From DATMYQ01 sp035560935 (GTDB taxonomy: Bacteria > Bacillota > Negativicutes > Sporomusales > Sporomusaceae): 6,386 bases of DNA. Positions 1-6,384 of this stretch are shown piece after piece. Every line of letters starts with the position of its first letter. Positions within the stretch are counted from its first letter, which is position 1. Both the position numbers and the translations under genes were made by a program. The notes under the pieces were generated by a model. It searched no databases. It saw nothing but the letters and a program-made list of their open reading frames with translations, and was not told the origin of the DNA. The stretch is from contig DATMYQ010000241.1 of NCBI GenBank assembly GCA_035560935.1, positions 1-6,386 of the forward strand, written 5' to 3'.

Positions 1-195
1 AGATGAAGTACACTCTATCCCGTCCACCACTCTTCTGTAACGACATTTGTCCCCTCGCTGCGGATCGTTTTCATCACAATATTTTGACGTGCCGTGTTCG
101 GCGAAACTTCCTTGCATTTTTAACACTTCCCAGTGCTTTTATCCAAATTTACCCAACACAATACCACCAAATACTACACGAAATAAATTCTATCG
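1..195. other. Gene-poor left edge, downstream of the receiver/ATP-grasp gene
   Basis: No gene can be supported here. On the minus strand an ATG at 117-115 opens a frame that stays open for 39 codons to the window edge. It has a weak GGGAAG about 8 bases upstream, but its predicted peptide shows no recognisable family motif, so it may be chance or the start of a gene cut by the edge. Another minus-strand frame gives a 19-residue peptide (ATG at about 71, ending in EEWWTG) with no convincing ribosome binding site. The plus-strand frame starting at position 3 overlaps the end of the minus-strand gene and looks like a shadow. A short imperfect hairpin at about 122-139 (CACT/AGTG core, loop TCCC) is too weak to call a terminator. 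Confidence 0.4.
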
Positions 196-3100
196 TTATT
201 TATAAATGGCACCCTGAAACCCCCGGCCGTCAATCTTCACCAAAAACGGTTTTTCCCGTCGTATCCAGCGCACCCGCTCTGTTTGTGCCAAAACCGGTTG
301 TTCCAGTAACCATTCCCAGTCCACGCGCGCTTCCGTTTCATTGTTATATTTCACATGCAAGTAGCCCATGTTCATGGAAGTAAGGTTATGGAAAAAATGA
401 CTGCCCAGCGAAGGTTCCGGATGCAAATCTGCCCGATCCACTTCCACGACGACCTGGGCTTGCGACATCTGGGCCCAGGTCATCGGGATTCCCAACCAGC
501 GGTCGGCGGTGCCCAGGCGTCCAAAACCGATGACAATGCATTTACGCCCTTCTTTGAACAGCCGGGAATTTAATTCGCCAATTTCTCCGGCAATCTGTAC
601 ACTGTCTTTCAATTCGAAATGCTGCGGGTCCACAAAAATAATATCATGGATATTCTCATACACGCCATTTCCGATCGTTCGGTTACTGACACAGAAAGCG
701 CCCGCGGTATCGTCCAGTCTGACTTGGCTGGCTTCCCTTCCAGCTACCATCGGGCGAATTTGCAAAAAGTAAAATTCTTTGGGCCGCGTGGCATCCCGGG
801 GAATATTCATCGCAAATTCGATTTCCACATCCGTACCGAAAGATTGTTTTCCCAGCACCAGCAAATCTTTGATAATGGCCGTTAACGGCAGGCGGTTATA
901 TTTAAGAATCGGTGCAAACGTAATCAGTTTGGGACCTTCCATCGACGCATTATCATAAATACAATCGTTCTCACGCGAATAAGTGCTTGCTATATACTCC
1001 AGCACCTGGTCCTCCTCGGCCCGGGACAGGGAATGCTGCTCATAGAGCATACTGTCGTCAGCCGTCAAAAATGCATCGGCGGATTTTTTCAGGTTGAGAG
1101 CATAAAATATGGTCTGTGATTGCTTAAAATAATCATCGGGGCCGGCGTAAAGCGGATTCATTTTCGGATACGCCGGCGAAAATCGGTACGCCTGTTCCCC
1201 GTCCACAATGGTTTTGCCGAAACCTAACGCCAGACTGACGGTTCCATCTTCCGGCTTCATTGGGTAATAGGGATAAAAATTATAAGACTGCGCCACTCCG
1301 GAAATCACCGGATAATACAATTCACCGTGACGTTCACCGATTAATTCCTGAATCAATACGGCCATTTTTTCCTCTTCGATACGAATATCCGCATTCTTGG
1401 CGTATTGTATCGGCGACGCATAAAAGACGGAGGCATACACCAGCTTAACCGCCTCTTCCAGTTGACGCAGGCGAACGTTAGAATCCGCCTGGCAATTAGG
1501 CACGATATACGTTTTATAAATACCCGCAAAAGGCAGTACGCGGGAATCTTCCAACAAGCTGGAGGAACGAATGGCCAAGGGACAATGAATATATTGAATC
1601 AATGTTTGTAACTGCGTTTGAATGGCATCCGGAAGGTCAGCCTCCAAAAAGCGCTGGGCAATTTCCATCTCGCTGAGATCCTGTCCAATAACCGAGTACA
1701 AGTTATTCATATCCATGAACTCATCAAACACATCGCTGCAAACCACGAAGGAACGGGGTATTTTCAAGACTACGTCATCATATTTATCCGTCAGCTTGGA
1801 TTCGGCAAACAGCGAATTTAAAAAAGCGATGCCTCGTCCCTTTCCTCCTAATGATCCGCTCCCCAACTTAATAAAAGCATTTTCCATATCTTTTTTAGAA
1901 AAACTTTCAAAATCAAGAATCACGCCGCATTGGTAACGGCGAAAATACGCGTTTAAAATCTCTTGAATATGTTCCCGGATCGTCGACGACAAGGAGCAAT
2001 CGTTGGTACTGACCCGCCGCAATTCGTCCGCCACTTCAAATTCGGTGCGAGCCCGGAACCAACGGGAAAAATGGTTGTTGCAGGCGTGGTAATAAAGGCT
2101 TTCATCCGGCAGATCACGAATCACCCGTTCCAGCTCGGTAATGTCCGCCGCTTCCGTAATTACTCGGCCGTCGGGATATTTAAAAATAAACGAACCAAAG
2201 CCGTACTCTTCGAAAATATACGTCTTCAATTCATGTAATAAATTTAAGGAGTTCTTATCCAGGTAGCTGACATCCACCTGTTTCGCCCGGTCCACATTTT
2301 CTTTTTCTTCCGATTGCAACAAAATGGGACAGTCCGGTACCATTTTTCGAACGTTCCTAGCCAATTCCAGGCCCGCCAGCGGATTCAGTTCGCCATTAAG
2401 CGGAAAACGGACGTCCGAAATCACTCCCAGCAAATTGTACTGATACTGCGCAACAATCTCCATAGCTTCTTCATAGGTTTCCGCCAGTAAAACTTTGGGG
2501 CGCAGACGGACGCGCAACAAACCATGATTCGTATTCATCGCATGCAACACAAGGTAACGGGTCTGACTTAACAATTCGGTGTAAATCACCGGTAAAATTT
2601 GCGAATAATACACCGGGGAGTCATCCACCACCAAAATGGTTTGCACTCCCTGACGGCTGTCTGCCTCCGCGTTCTGTTGGTCTTCAACGTATTTGATGAT
2701 CGCCAGTAAAATTTTGCTGTCGCCCGACCAATAAAAAACCCGGTTGATACAGGTGCTTTTCCGGATTTGAGCAATGGTTTCTGCCGTCAGACGATCATAA
2801 GAAAGCATGATAATTGGAACATCCGGTGCCAGAGCTTTCAATTTTTTTTCAAATTCAAAGGAACTCATATCGCTGGTGCGTGACATTGTAATAATCAGGT
2901 GATAAGTTCTCTTTTGCAATGCGCTGAACGCTTCTTTGGGACTGGACACCCTTTGAATCCGGGGAACAAACGGAATACTCAGATCGACAAACTGATGGTA
3001 AATCTGTTCCGATAAACGGCCGTCTTCTTCGAGTACAAAGCCATCATAAGGCGTAGATACCAGTAAAATTTCCGTTACCCGGTATTTGATCAAATCATGT

Positions 3101-3225
3101 AACCCCGACATTTGCGTTTTCAGATCGCTCAAACATTTCATGCCGTCCATCTCCTTCGCCTGCCGTCGACTCATCTCGTCCAAAATATTCTCAATCCACA
3201 GAGAAAAGTCCTGCCCCAATAGCAT
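196..3225 (-). CDS. Tandem receiver domains fused to a PEP-synthase/PPDK-type ATP-grasp domain; function unknown
   Basis: This is a soluble, probably cytoplasmic protein of 1009 residues without signal peptide or membrane helices. Residues about 50-180 resemble a receiver fold but lack the phosphoacceptor Asp. Residues about 195-335 form a canonical receiver: acidic pair D201/D202 (ILVVDDSP), phosphoacceptor D271 (VISDVRFP), S305 and K324 (YLDKN). Residues about 450-830 match the pyruvate phosphate dikinase N-terminal ATP-grasp: GSGSLGGKGRG (455-465), CPLAIRSSSLLEDS (548-561), FAGIYKTY (566-573), VLIQELIG (623-630) and FYFLQIRPM (818-826). The C-terminal domain carries IGFGRLGTADRWLGIP (899-914) and PSLGSHFFHNLTS (938-950), which I recall from Bacteroidetes proteins often labelled phosphoenolpyruvate synthase. 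No phosphohistidine domain (GGxxSH type) or PEP-binding barrel follows, so PEP synthase activity is unlikely. Start: ATG 3225 has no clear SD; ATG 3141 (residue 29) has AAGGAG 9 bases upstream and would give 981 residues. Domain calls are firm; function is unknown. Confidence 0.9.
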   Translation of the reverse strand: MLLGQDFSLWIENILDEMSRRQAKEMDGMKCLSDLKTQMSGLHDLIKYRVTEILLVSTPYDGFVLEEDGRLSEQIYHQFVDLSIPFVPRIQRVSSPKEAFSALQKRTYHLIITMSRTSDMSSFEFEKKLKALAPDVPIIMLSYDRLTAETIAQIRKSTCINRVFYWSGDSKILLAIIKYVEDQQNAEADSRQGVQTILVVDDSPVYYSQILPVIYTELLSQTRYLVLHAMNTNHGLLRVRLRPKVLLAETYEEAMEIVAQYQYNLLGVISDVRFPLNGELNPLAGLELARNVRKMVPDCPILLQSEEKENVDRAKQVDVSYLDKNSLNLLHELKTYIFEEYGFGSFIFKYPDGRVITEAADITELERVIRDLPDESLYYHACNNHFSRWFRARTEFEVADELRRVSTNDCSLSSTIREHIQEILNAYFRRYQCGVILDFESFSKKDMENAFIKLGSGSLGGKGRGIAFLNSLFAESKLTDKYDDVVLKIPRSFVVCSDVFDEFMDMNNLYSVIGQDLSEMEIAQRFLEADLPDAIQTQLQTLIQYIHCPLAIRSSSLLEDSRVLPFAGIYKTYIVPNCQADSNVRLRQLEEAVKLVYASVFYASPIQYAKNADIRIEEEKMAVLIQELIGERHGELYYPVISGVAQSYNFYPYYPMKPEDGTVSLALGFGKTIVDGEQAYRFSPAYPKMNPLYAGPDDYFKQSQTIFYALNLKKSADAFLTADDSMLYEQHSLSRAEEDQVLEYIASTYSRENDCIYDNASMEGPKLITFAPILKYNRLPLTAIIKDLLVLGKQSFGTDVEIEFAMNIPRDATRPKEFYFLQIRPMVAGREASQVRLDDTAGAFCVSNRTIGNGVYENIHDIIFVDPQHFELKDSVQIAGEIGELNSRLFKEGRKCIVIGFGRLGTADRWLGIPMTWAQMSQAQVVVEVDRADLHPEPSLGSHFFHNLTSMNMGYLHVKYNNETEARVDWEWLLEQPVLAQTERVRWIRREKPFLVKIDGRGFQGAIYK
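3151..3156 (-). promoter_or_regulatory. Internal Shine-Dalgarno supporting a shorter start of the receiver/ATP-grasp gene
   Basis: On the minus strand AAGGAG lies 9 bases before an in-frame ATG at 3141-3139 (residue 29 of the longest frame). The ATG at 3225 is preceded by an A/T-rich stretch without SD. Against the short form, residues 7-45 read as a plausible amphipathic helix leading straight into the first receiver-like domain, so the long form cannot be excluded. Confidence 0.5.
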
Positions 3226-3239
3226 AATTCATTTTAATA

Positions 3240-3273
3240 GGAAAACGCCACCAGTGCCCTGACACCGGTGACG
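3240..3273 (-). terminator. Rho-independent terminator after the MFS transporter gene
   Basis: Read on the minus strand, arms CGTCACCGGTG (3273-3263) and CACTGGTGGCG (3256-3246) pair over 11 positions, including two G-U pairs, around a 6-base loop. The stem is followed at once by TTTTCC. It begins about 25 bases after the transporter stop codon. The + strand lacks a T-run after the stem, so it should act only on minus-strand transcripts. It implies that the next minus-strand gene needs its own promoter or depends on readthrough. Confidence 0.8.
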
Positions 3274-3298
3274 CCTCTTCCCTTTCAGTAAAATCCGA

Positions 3299-4582
3299 TT
3301 AATATTTTTGCAAAGTTAATATCATCATACAGAGAAAACCGACAATTCCCATACCGACCAGATACATCAAACCGCCTACATAAGATCCGGTCACGCCAAT
3401 CAGCCAGCCGATGACGATCGGCGCCAAAGCCGCACCGCCATTGGCAATGCCGTTCATCATTCCCGCTCCGGCACCAATGGCTCGGCTCGGAACAATTTGC
3501 TGCAACAGACTCCAAGAGGAAGGCAGTCCCAGTCCCAGCGAAGCAATCCCCAGAGAAATCGCCAGCGCAGCGTTCAAATTGCTGTCGGAATAGGCTCCCA
3601 GATAGATGCCAATGGCCGCGCCCAGCATCGAAATGGCCGCAAAGGGAGCCCGGCGCCCCACTTTATCAGACAAGTACCCAAACACCAAAACCGCCACTGC
3701 CCCCAACACGTAAGGCAACGAAGCCAGCGCGCCCATAGCCGCCCAACTAAAACCGCGAGCCACTTTCAAATACGACGGTAGCCAGGCCATCGACCCCCAC
3801 CAGACCGATGCGTTACAGAAATAAAAAACGGTAACCAGCCAAAACCGGTAATTGGTGATAAAAGTCTTAATCCCGGCCCAGACCGTCAGTTTGCCGGTTT
3901 TCGCTTCGGTTTCCTGTTCCGCTTGCAGACCGGCTTCAATATATTCCAGTTCCTCGCGGTTGACATGGGAATGTTCCCGGGGATTATCCCTCGTCAATTT
4001 CCATAACAACACTAACGGAATCAGTCCTACCAGCGCCAGAATGAAGAAGCTCATCCGCCAGCCCATGCCCTGAATGATCCAGGTAAAAAATGGCATCGCC
4101 AGCGCCGGACCGATAAACAGTCCGAAAATCCATATGGAGTTAGCCTTTCCCCGCTCGGCGGGCGGAAACCAGTTCTTCACGTATTTGCTTTGCATCGGCC
4201 AATGCATGGCTTCGCCAGCCCCCAGCAGCATCCGTGCTCCCAGCATCAGACTGAACGTTCCGGCGATACCACCCAGCATTAAGGACAGGCTCCACAGAAA
4301 AATAGACAGGCACATCGCTTTTCGCGGCCCCAGATAATCCCCCAAAGGGCTGAGAAAAATATTCGCTAAACCATAAACCGCCAAAAAAGAGGTCATTAAA
4401 AGTCCCATTTTTACCGGATCACCTTTGATTCCCAGATCCGTCAAAAAGGCATTATCGGCCACCAACACCGATACATTCACCCGGTCCACATACGCGATCA
4501 ACAAGGTCACCAGTAAAATCAGCACCAAAACCCAACGTTCCCGCGTCGGTTTTTCCGCCGCTATTTTGGAATCTCCTTCCAC
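3299..4582 (-). CDS. Major facilitator superfamily transporter, ACS (anion:cation symporter)-like
   Basis: This is an inner-membrane secondary transporter of 427 residues, normal for a 12-helix MFS protein. Helix 1 ends in YVDRVNVS (31-38), typical of ACS members. The loop 2-3 signature is GDYLGPRK (81-88), helix 4 has RMLLGAGEAMHWP (117-129), and the second half repeats the loop signature as GYLSDKVGRR (302-311). A charged central loop (about 196-235) separates the two six-helix halves. The ACS group mostly carries organic anions such as hexuronates, glucarate/galactarate or related acids, usually with protons; the substrate here cannot be read from sequence. I chose GTG at 4582 because AAGGAGG (4597-4591) sits 8 bases upstream. 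A longer frame from TTG at 4618 would place that SD inside the coding region and adds 12 residues with no membrane role. It runs divergently from the serine dehydratase genes and ends in its own terminator. Confidence 0.93.
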   Translation of the reverse strand: MEGDSKIAAEKPTRERWVLVLILLVTLLIAYVDRVNVSVLVADNAFLTDLGIKGDPVKMGLLMTSFLAVYGLANIFLSPLGDYLGPRKAMCLSIFLWSLSLMLGGIAGTFSLMLGARMLLGAGEAMHWPMQSKYVKNWFPPAERGKANSIWIFGLFIGPALAMPFFTWIIQGMGWRMSFFILALVGLIPLVLLWKLTRDNPREHSHVNREELEYIEAGLQAEQETEAKTGKLTVWAGIKTFITNYRFWLVTVFYFCNASVWWGSMAWLPSYLKVARGFSWAAMGALASLPYVLGAVAVLVFGYLSDKVGRRAPFAAISMLGAAIGIYLGAYSDSNLNAALAISLGIASLGLGLPSSWSLLQQIVPSRAIGAGAGMMNGIANGGAALAPIVIGWLIGVTGSYVGGLMYLVGMGIVGFLCMMILTLQKY

Positions 4583-4590
4583 GCCTTCAG

Positions 4591-4597
4591 CCTCCTT
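4591..4597 (-). promoter_or_regulatory. Strong ribosome binding site fixing the GTG start of the MFS gene
   Basis: The minus strand reads AAGGAGG, a full anti-SD match, 8 bases before GTG 4582-4580. It argues against the upstream in-frame TTG at 4618-4616. Confidence 0.8.
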
Positions 4598-4609
4598 AAT
4601 TGAACAATT
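4598..4609. repeat. Inverted repeat AATTG-AA-CAATT next to the MFS ribosome binding site
   Basis: This is a perfect 5-base inverted repeat with a 2-base centre, directly upstream of the AAGGAGG of the transporter gene. The position suits an operator that would block the transcript start or early elongation. It is short and AT-rich, so chance is possible. I do not recognise it as the site of a specific regulator. Confidence 0.35.
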
Positions 4610-4632
4610 TGCGGGCAATAGCCATTTTTCTC

Positions 4633-4674
4633 TTTATTTCAAACATTATGACTTTCGACAATCAGCACTGCCCA
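4633..4674 (-). promoter_or_regulatory. Candidate promoter region for the MFS gene
   Basis: Two overlapping sigma-70-like arrangements are visible on the minus strand. One is TGGGCA (4674-4669), 18 bases, CATAAT (4650-4645). The other is TTGTCG (4661-4656), 17 bases, AATAAA (4638-4633). Each matches consensus only partly and I cannot choose between them. Either would leave a leader of a few dozen bases that includes the inverted repeat and the SD. Confidence 0.4.
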
Positions 4675-4691
4675 TCCTGCCACCAGTCGCC

Positions 4692-4705
4692 AATTTGTTG
4701 AAATT
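4692..4705. repeat. Inverted repeat AATTT-GTTG-AAATT overlapping the putative sda -35 box
   Basis: A perfect 5-base inverted repeat with a 4-base centre. Its right arm overlaps TTGAAA (4698-4703), the candidate -35 hexamer for the serine dehydratase operon, which would suit a repressor site. The match is short and in AT-rich DNA, so it is only suggestive. Confidence 0.3.
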
Positions 4706-4753
4706 TAGTTTTTTTCTCTCATATTTCTCTCGATATCGTAAAAGGGTTATACT
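4698..4753 (+). promoter_or_regulatory. Candidate promoter(s) of the sdaAB-sdaAA operon
   Basis: TTGAAA (4698-4703), a 16-base spacer and CATATT (4720-4725) form one sigma-70-like candidate. TATACT (4748-4753), with a poor TTCTCT (4725-4730) 17 bases upstream, is an alternative with the better -10. The palindrome CGATATCG (4731-4738) lies between them. A start downstream of either would give an untranslated leader of roughly 45-75 bases. Confidence 0.4.
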
Positions 4754-4806
4754 CTCCGGCAGCGAAACTTATTCATTATAACTGACGCAGGGAGGTTTTT
4801 GCTAAC

Positions 4807-5466
4807 ATGGGAGTATTTGATATTGTTGGCCCGATAATGATTGGTCCTTCCAGTTCTCATACCGCCGGCGCTGCCCGGCTGGGGAAACTGGCCCGTACTA
4901 TTCTGGGTGAAGAACCGGCAGCGGCCACCATTATTCTCTATGGTTCCTTCGCCCGGACTTACCGGGGACACGGTACCGATAAAGCACTCATTGGCGGTTT
5001 ATTGAATTATGCCGCCGACAATCCCTTGATAAAACAATCCTACAACCTGGCCCAGGAAGCGGGAATCGCCATTGTGTTTCAGCCGTCGGACCGGGAAGTT
5101 GCCCATCCTAATACTGTTGAATTTCAGTTACGGGGGAAAAGCGGTAAAACCTCTGTCATCACCGGGATGTCCATCGGCGGCGGCCAGATTATTGTCAGCC
5201 AAATTGACGGTTTTCCCGTGGAACTGACTGGCGATTATCCGTCGCTGATCACCATCCACATGGATACGCCCGGCGTCATTGCCAACGTCACCCACACGCT
5301 GGCTGAAGCCGGCATCAACATCGCCCAAATGAAAGTTTCCCGGCAGCTGCGCGGCGCCGATGCCTTGATGATACTGGAAACAGACCAGGCGATACCCACT
5401 CCGGTCATCGATGTCATCCGCGCTATGACCGCCATCAAAATCGCCATGGCAATACCACCTTTATAG
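4807..5466 (+). CDS. sdaAB: L-serine dehydratase, iron-sulfur-dependent, beta subunit
   Basis: This subunit partners SdaAA in the cytoplasmic [4Fe-4S] enzyme that converts L-serine to pyruvate and ammonia. The 219-residue length is typical of the split Firmicute form; in E. coli-type enzymes the same region is the N-terminal part of one chain. Signatures: GPSSSHT (13-19), GSFARTYRGHGTDKAL (46-61), HPNT (100-103) and SIGGG (122-126). An ACT domain at about 146-219 begins TIHMDTPGVIANVTHTLAEA, the usual start of such a small-molecule sensing fold; in related enzymes ACT domains bind serine or other amino acids. The ATG at 4807 has AGGGAGG (4789-4795) 11 bases upstream. It is the first gene of a two-gene operon; its stop TAG overlaps the SD of sdaAA, which suggests coupled translation. 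The identification is secure. Confidence 0.96.
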   Translation: MGVFDIVGPIMIGPSSSHTAGAARLGKLARTILGEEPAAATIILYGSFARTYRGHGTDKALIGGLLNYAADNPLIKQSYNLAQEAGIAIVFQPSDREVAHPNTVEFQLRGKSGKTSVITGMSIGGGQIIVSQIDGFPVELTGDYPSLITIHMDTPGVIANVTHTLAEAGINIAQMKVSRQLRGADALMILETDQAIPTPVIDVIRAMTAIKIAMAIPPL

Positions 5467-5470
5467 GAGG
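5465..5470 (+). promoter_or_regulatory. Shine-Dalgarno of sdaAA overlapping the sdaAB stop codon
   Basis: AGGAGG starts inside the TAG stop of sdaAB (5464-5466) and lies 10 bases before the ATG at 5481. Ribosomes ending sdaAB would therefore sit on the sdaAA initiation site, which fits equal production of two subunits of one enzyme. Confidence 0.75.
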
Positions 5471-5480
5471 AGAAGACGAT

Positions 5481-6383
5481 ATGTTCACTTTCAAAACCAT
5501 TGCCGAACTGGTCGATCTGGCCACCCAAAAACAGTTGCCGTTATCGGAAATTGTCTGGCGCTGGGAAACAGAGCGCAGCGGCGAAACGCCAGATATTATC
5601 TGGGAAAAGATGCGTTTGCGGTTGGATGCCATCAAAGAATCCGCTTACGCCGGGATACAGGAAAAAAATAAAACCTTTAATAATCTGGTTGGCGGCGATG
5701 CCTATCGCACCAATCAGCAAACGTATCTGCTGGGCCCCACGGCGAAAAAAGCATTGGTTTACGCGCTGGCGGTCAGCGAAGTCAATGCCAATATGGGGAA
5801 AATTGTCGCCTGTCCTACCGCCGGTTCCTGTGGTATCGTTCCGGGAGCGCTGCTGGCCGCCGCCGAACAGCTGGGCTGCTCGGATGAAGTATTGGTCCGG
5901 GCTCTGTTTACCGCCGCCGGCATCGGCGCTGTGATCGCCCAAAATGCTTCGGTTTCCGGCGCGGTGGGCGGCTGTCAGGCGGAATGCGGCTCCGCTGCCG
6001 CCATGGCCGCCGGTGCGGTGGTGGAAATGCTGGGCGGCGCTCCGGAACAATCCGCGCACGCCATGGCGCTGGCTCTCAAAAACACTTTAGGTCTTGTTTG
6101 CGATCCCGTCGCCGGCCTGGTGGAAGTCCCCTGCGTGAAGCGGAACGGCTTCATTGCCGTCCACTCCTTGGTCGGCGCGGAAATGGCCCTGTCCGGCGTT
6201 GAAAGCGCCATTCCCGTCGATGAAGTGATCGACGCCATGTACCGGATCGGTCTTGCCCTCCCCGCCTCGCTGCGGGAAACCGCCGAGGCCGGCTTGGCCA
6301 AGACTCCCACCGCAGTGGCGATTACGGAAAAATTATTAAAACCAGTCTTGGTCTGTTGCGTATTTTTATTCCAATGGGTATAA
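5481..6383 (+). CDS. sdaAA: L-serine dehydratase, iron-sulfur-dependent, alpha (catalytic) subunit
   Basis: This is the cluster-bearing subunit of L-serine dehydratase, 300 residues, acting with SdaAB in the cytoplasm. It contains KIVACPTAGSCGIVPG (107-122), AVGGCQAECG (161-170) and LVCDPVAGLVEVPC (205-218). C165, C207 and C218 correspond, by motif and by the 11-residue C207-C218 spacing, to the three cysteines that hold the [4Fe-4S] cluster in the Legionella enzyme; the open iron site binds the serine hydroxyl. The start ATG 5481 follows AGGAGG closely and is 14 bases after sdaAB. The conserved part ends near RETAEAGLAKTPTAVAITEK (265-284). The last 13 or so residues (PVLVCCVFLFQWV) are hydrophobic and unlike the usual family end, and the DNA that encodes them looks like a promoter. 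A recent frameshift or stop loss, or a sequencing error, could explain this; function is probably unaffected. Confidence 0.95.
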   Translation: MFTFKTIAELVDLATQKQLPLSEIVWRWETERSGETPDIIWEKMRLRLDAIKESAYAGIQEKNKTFNNLVGGDAYRTNQQTYLLGPTAKKALVYALAVSEVNANMGKIVACPTAGSCGIVPGALLAAAEQLGCSDEVLVRALFTAAGIGAVIAQNASVSGAVGGCQAECGSAAAMAAGAVVEMLGGAPEQSAHAMALALKNTLGLVCDPVAGLVEVPCVKRNGFIAVHSLVGAEMALSGVESAIPVDEVIDAMYRIGLALPASLRETAEAGLAKTPTAVAITEKLLKPVLVCCVFLFQWV

Positions 6384-6384
6384 T
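6356..6384 (+). promoter_or_regulatory. Sigma-70-like promoter overlapping the 3' end of sdaAA and pointing out of the window
   Basis: TTGCGT (6356-6361), a 17-base spacer and a perfect TATAAT (6379-6384) lie across the final codons and TAA stop of sdaAA. The -10 is exact and the spacing ideal; the -35 matches only at TTG. It would drive a + strand transcript starting just past the right edge, so a separately controlled gene or RNA may follow. Confidence 0.5.

Noticed and set aside
91..102. Small inverted repeat GCCG-TGTT-CGGC
   Set aside because: Four base pairs only, with no T-run or conserved context; expected by chance.
122..139. Hairpin AACACT-TCCC-AGTGCT as terminator at the left edge
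   Set aside because: The stem is only about 5-6 weak pairs with a mismatch or wobble, and no T-run follows it on the minus strand where a terminator would be needed.
1622..1936. Plus-strand frames inside the receiver/ATP-grasp gene (also 1963-2238 and others)
   Set aside because: They are antisense to a long frame with clear domain motifs and show no SD or family signature.
196..3225. Annotation as phosphoenolpyruvate synthase (ppsA)
   Set aside because: Only the N-terminal ATP-grasp part is shared; the phosphohistidine domain and the PEP/pyruvate barrel are absent and receiver domains are fused in front.
4583..4618. Extended N-terminus of the MFS transporter from TTG 4618
   Set aside because: The extension would contain a perfect AAGGAGG placed 8 bases before an in-frame GTG, so the GTG is the better start.
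4665..4690. Possible sigma-54 promoter on the minus strand (TGGCAG...GGGCAGTGC)
   Set aside because: The GG and GC elements are not at the required 10-base spacing, and the -12 half lacks TTGC.
5541..6059. Minus-strand frame of 172 residues opposite sdaAA
   Set aside because: It lies wholly antisense to the well-supported sdaAA frame, has low-complexity Gly/Ala/Arg-rich composition and no recognisable motif.
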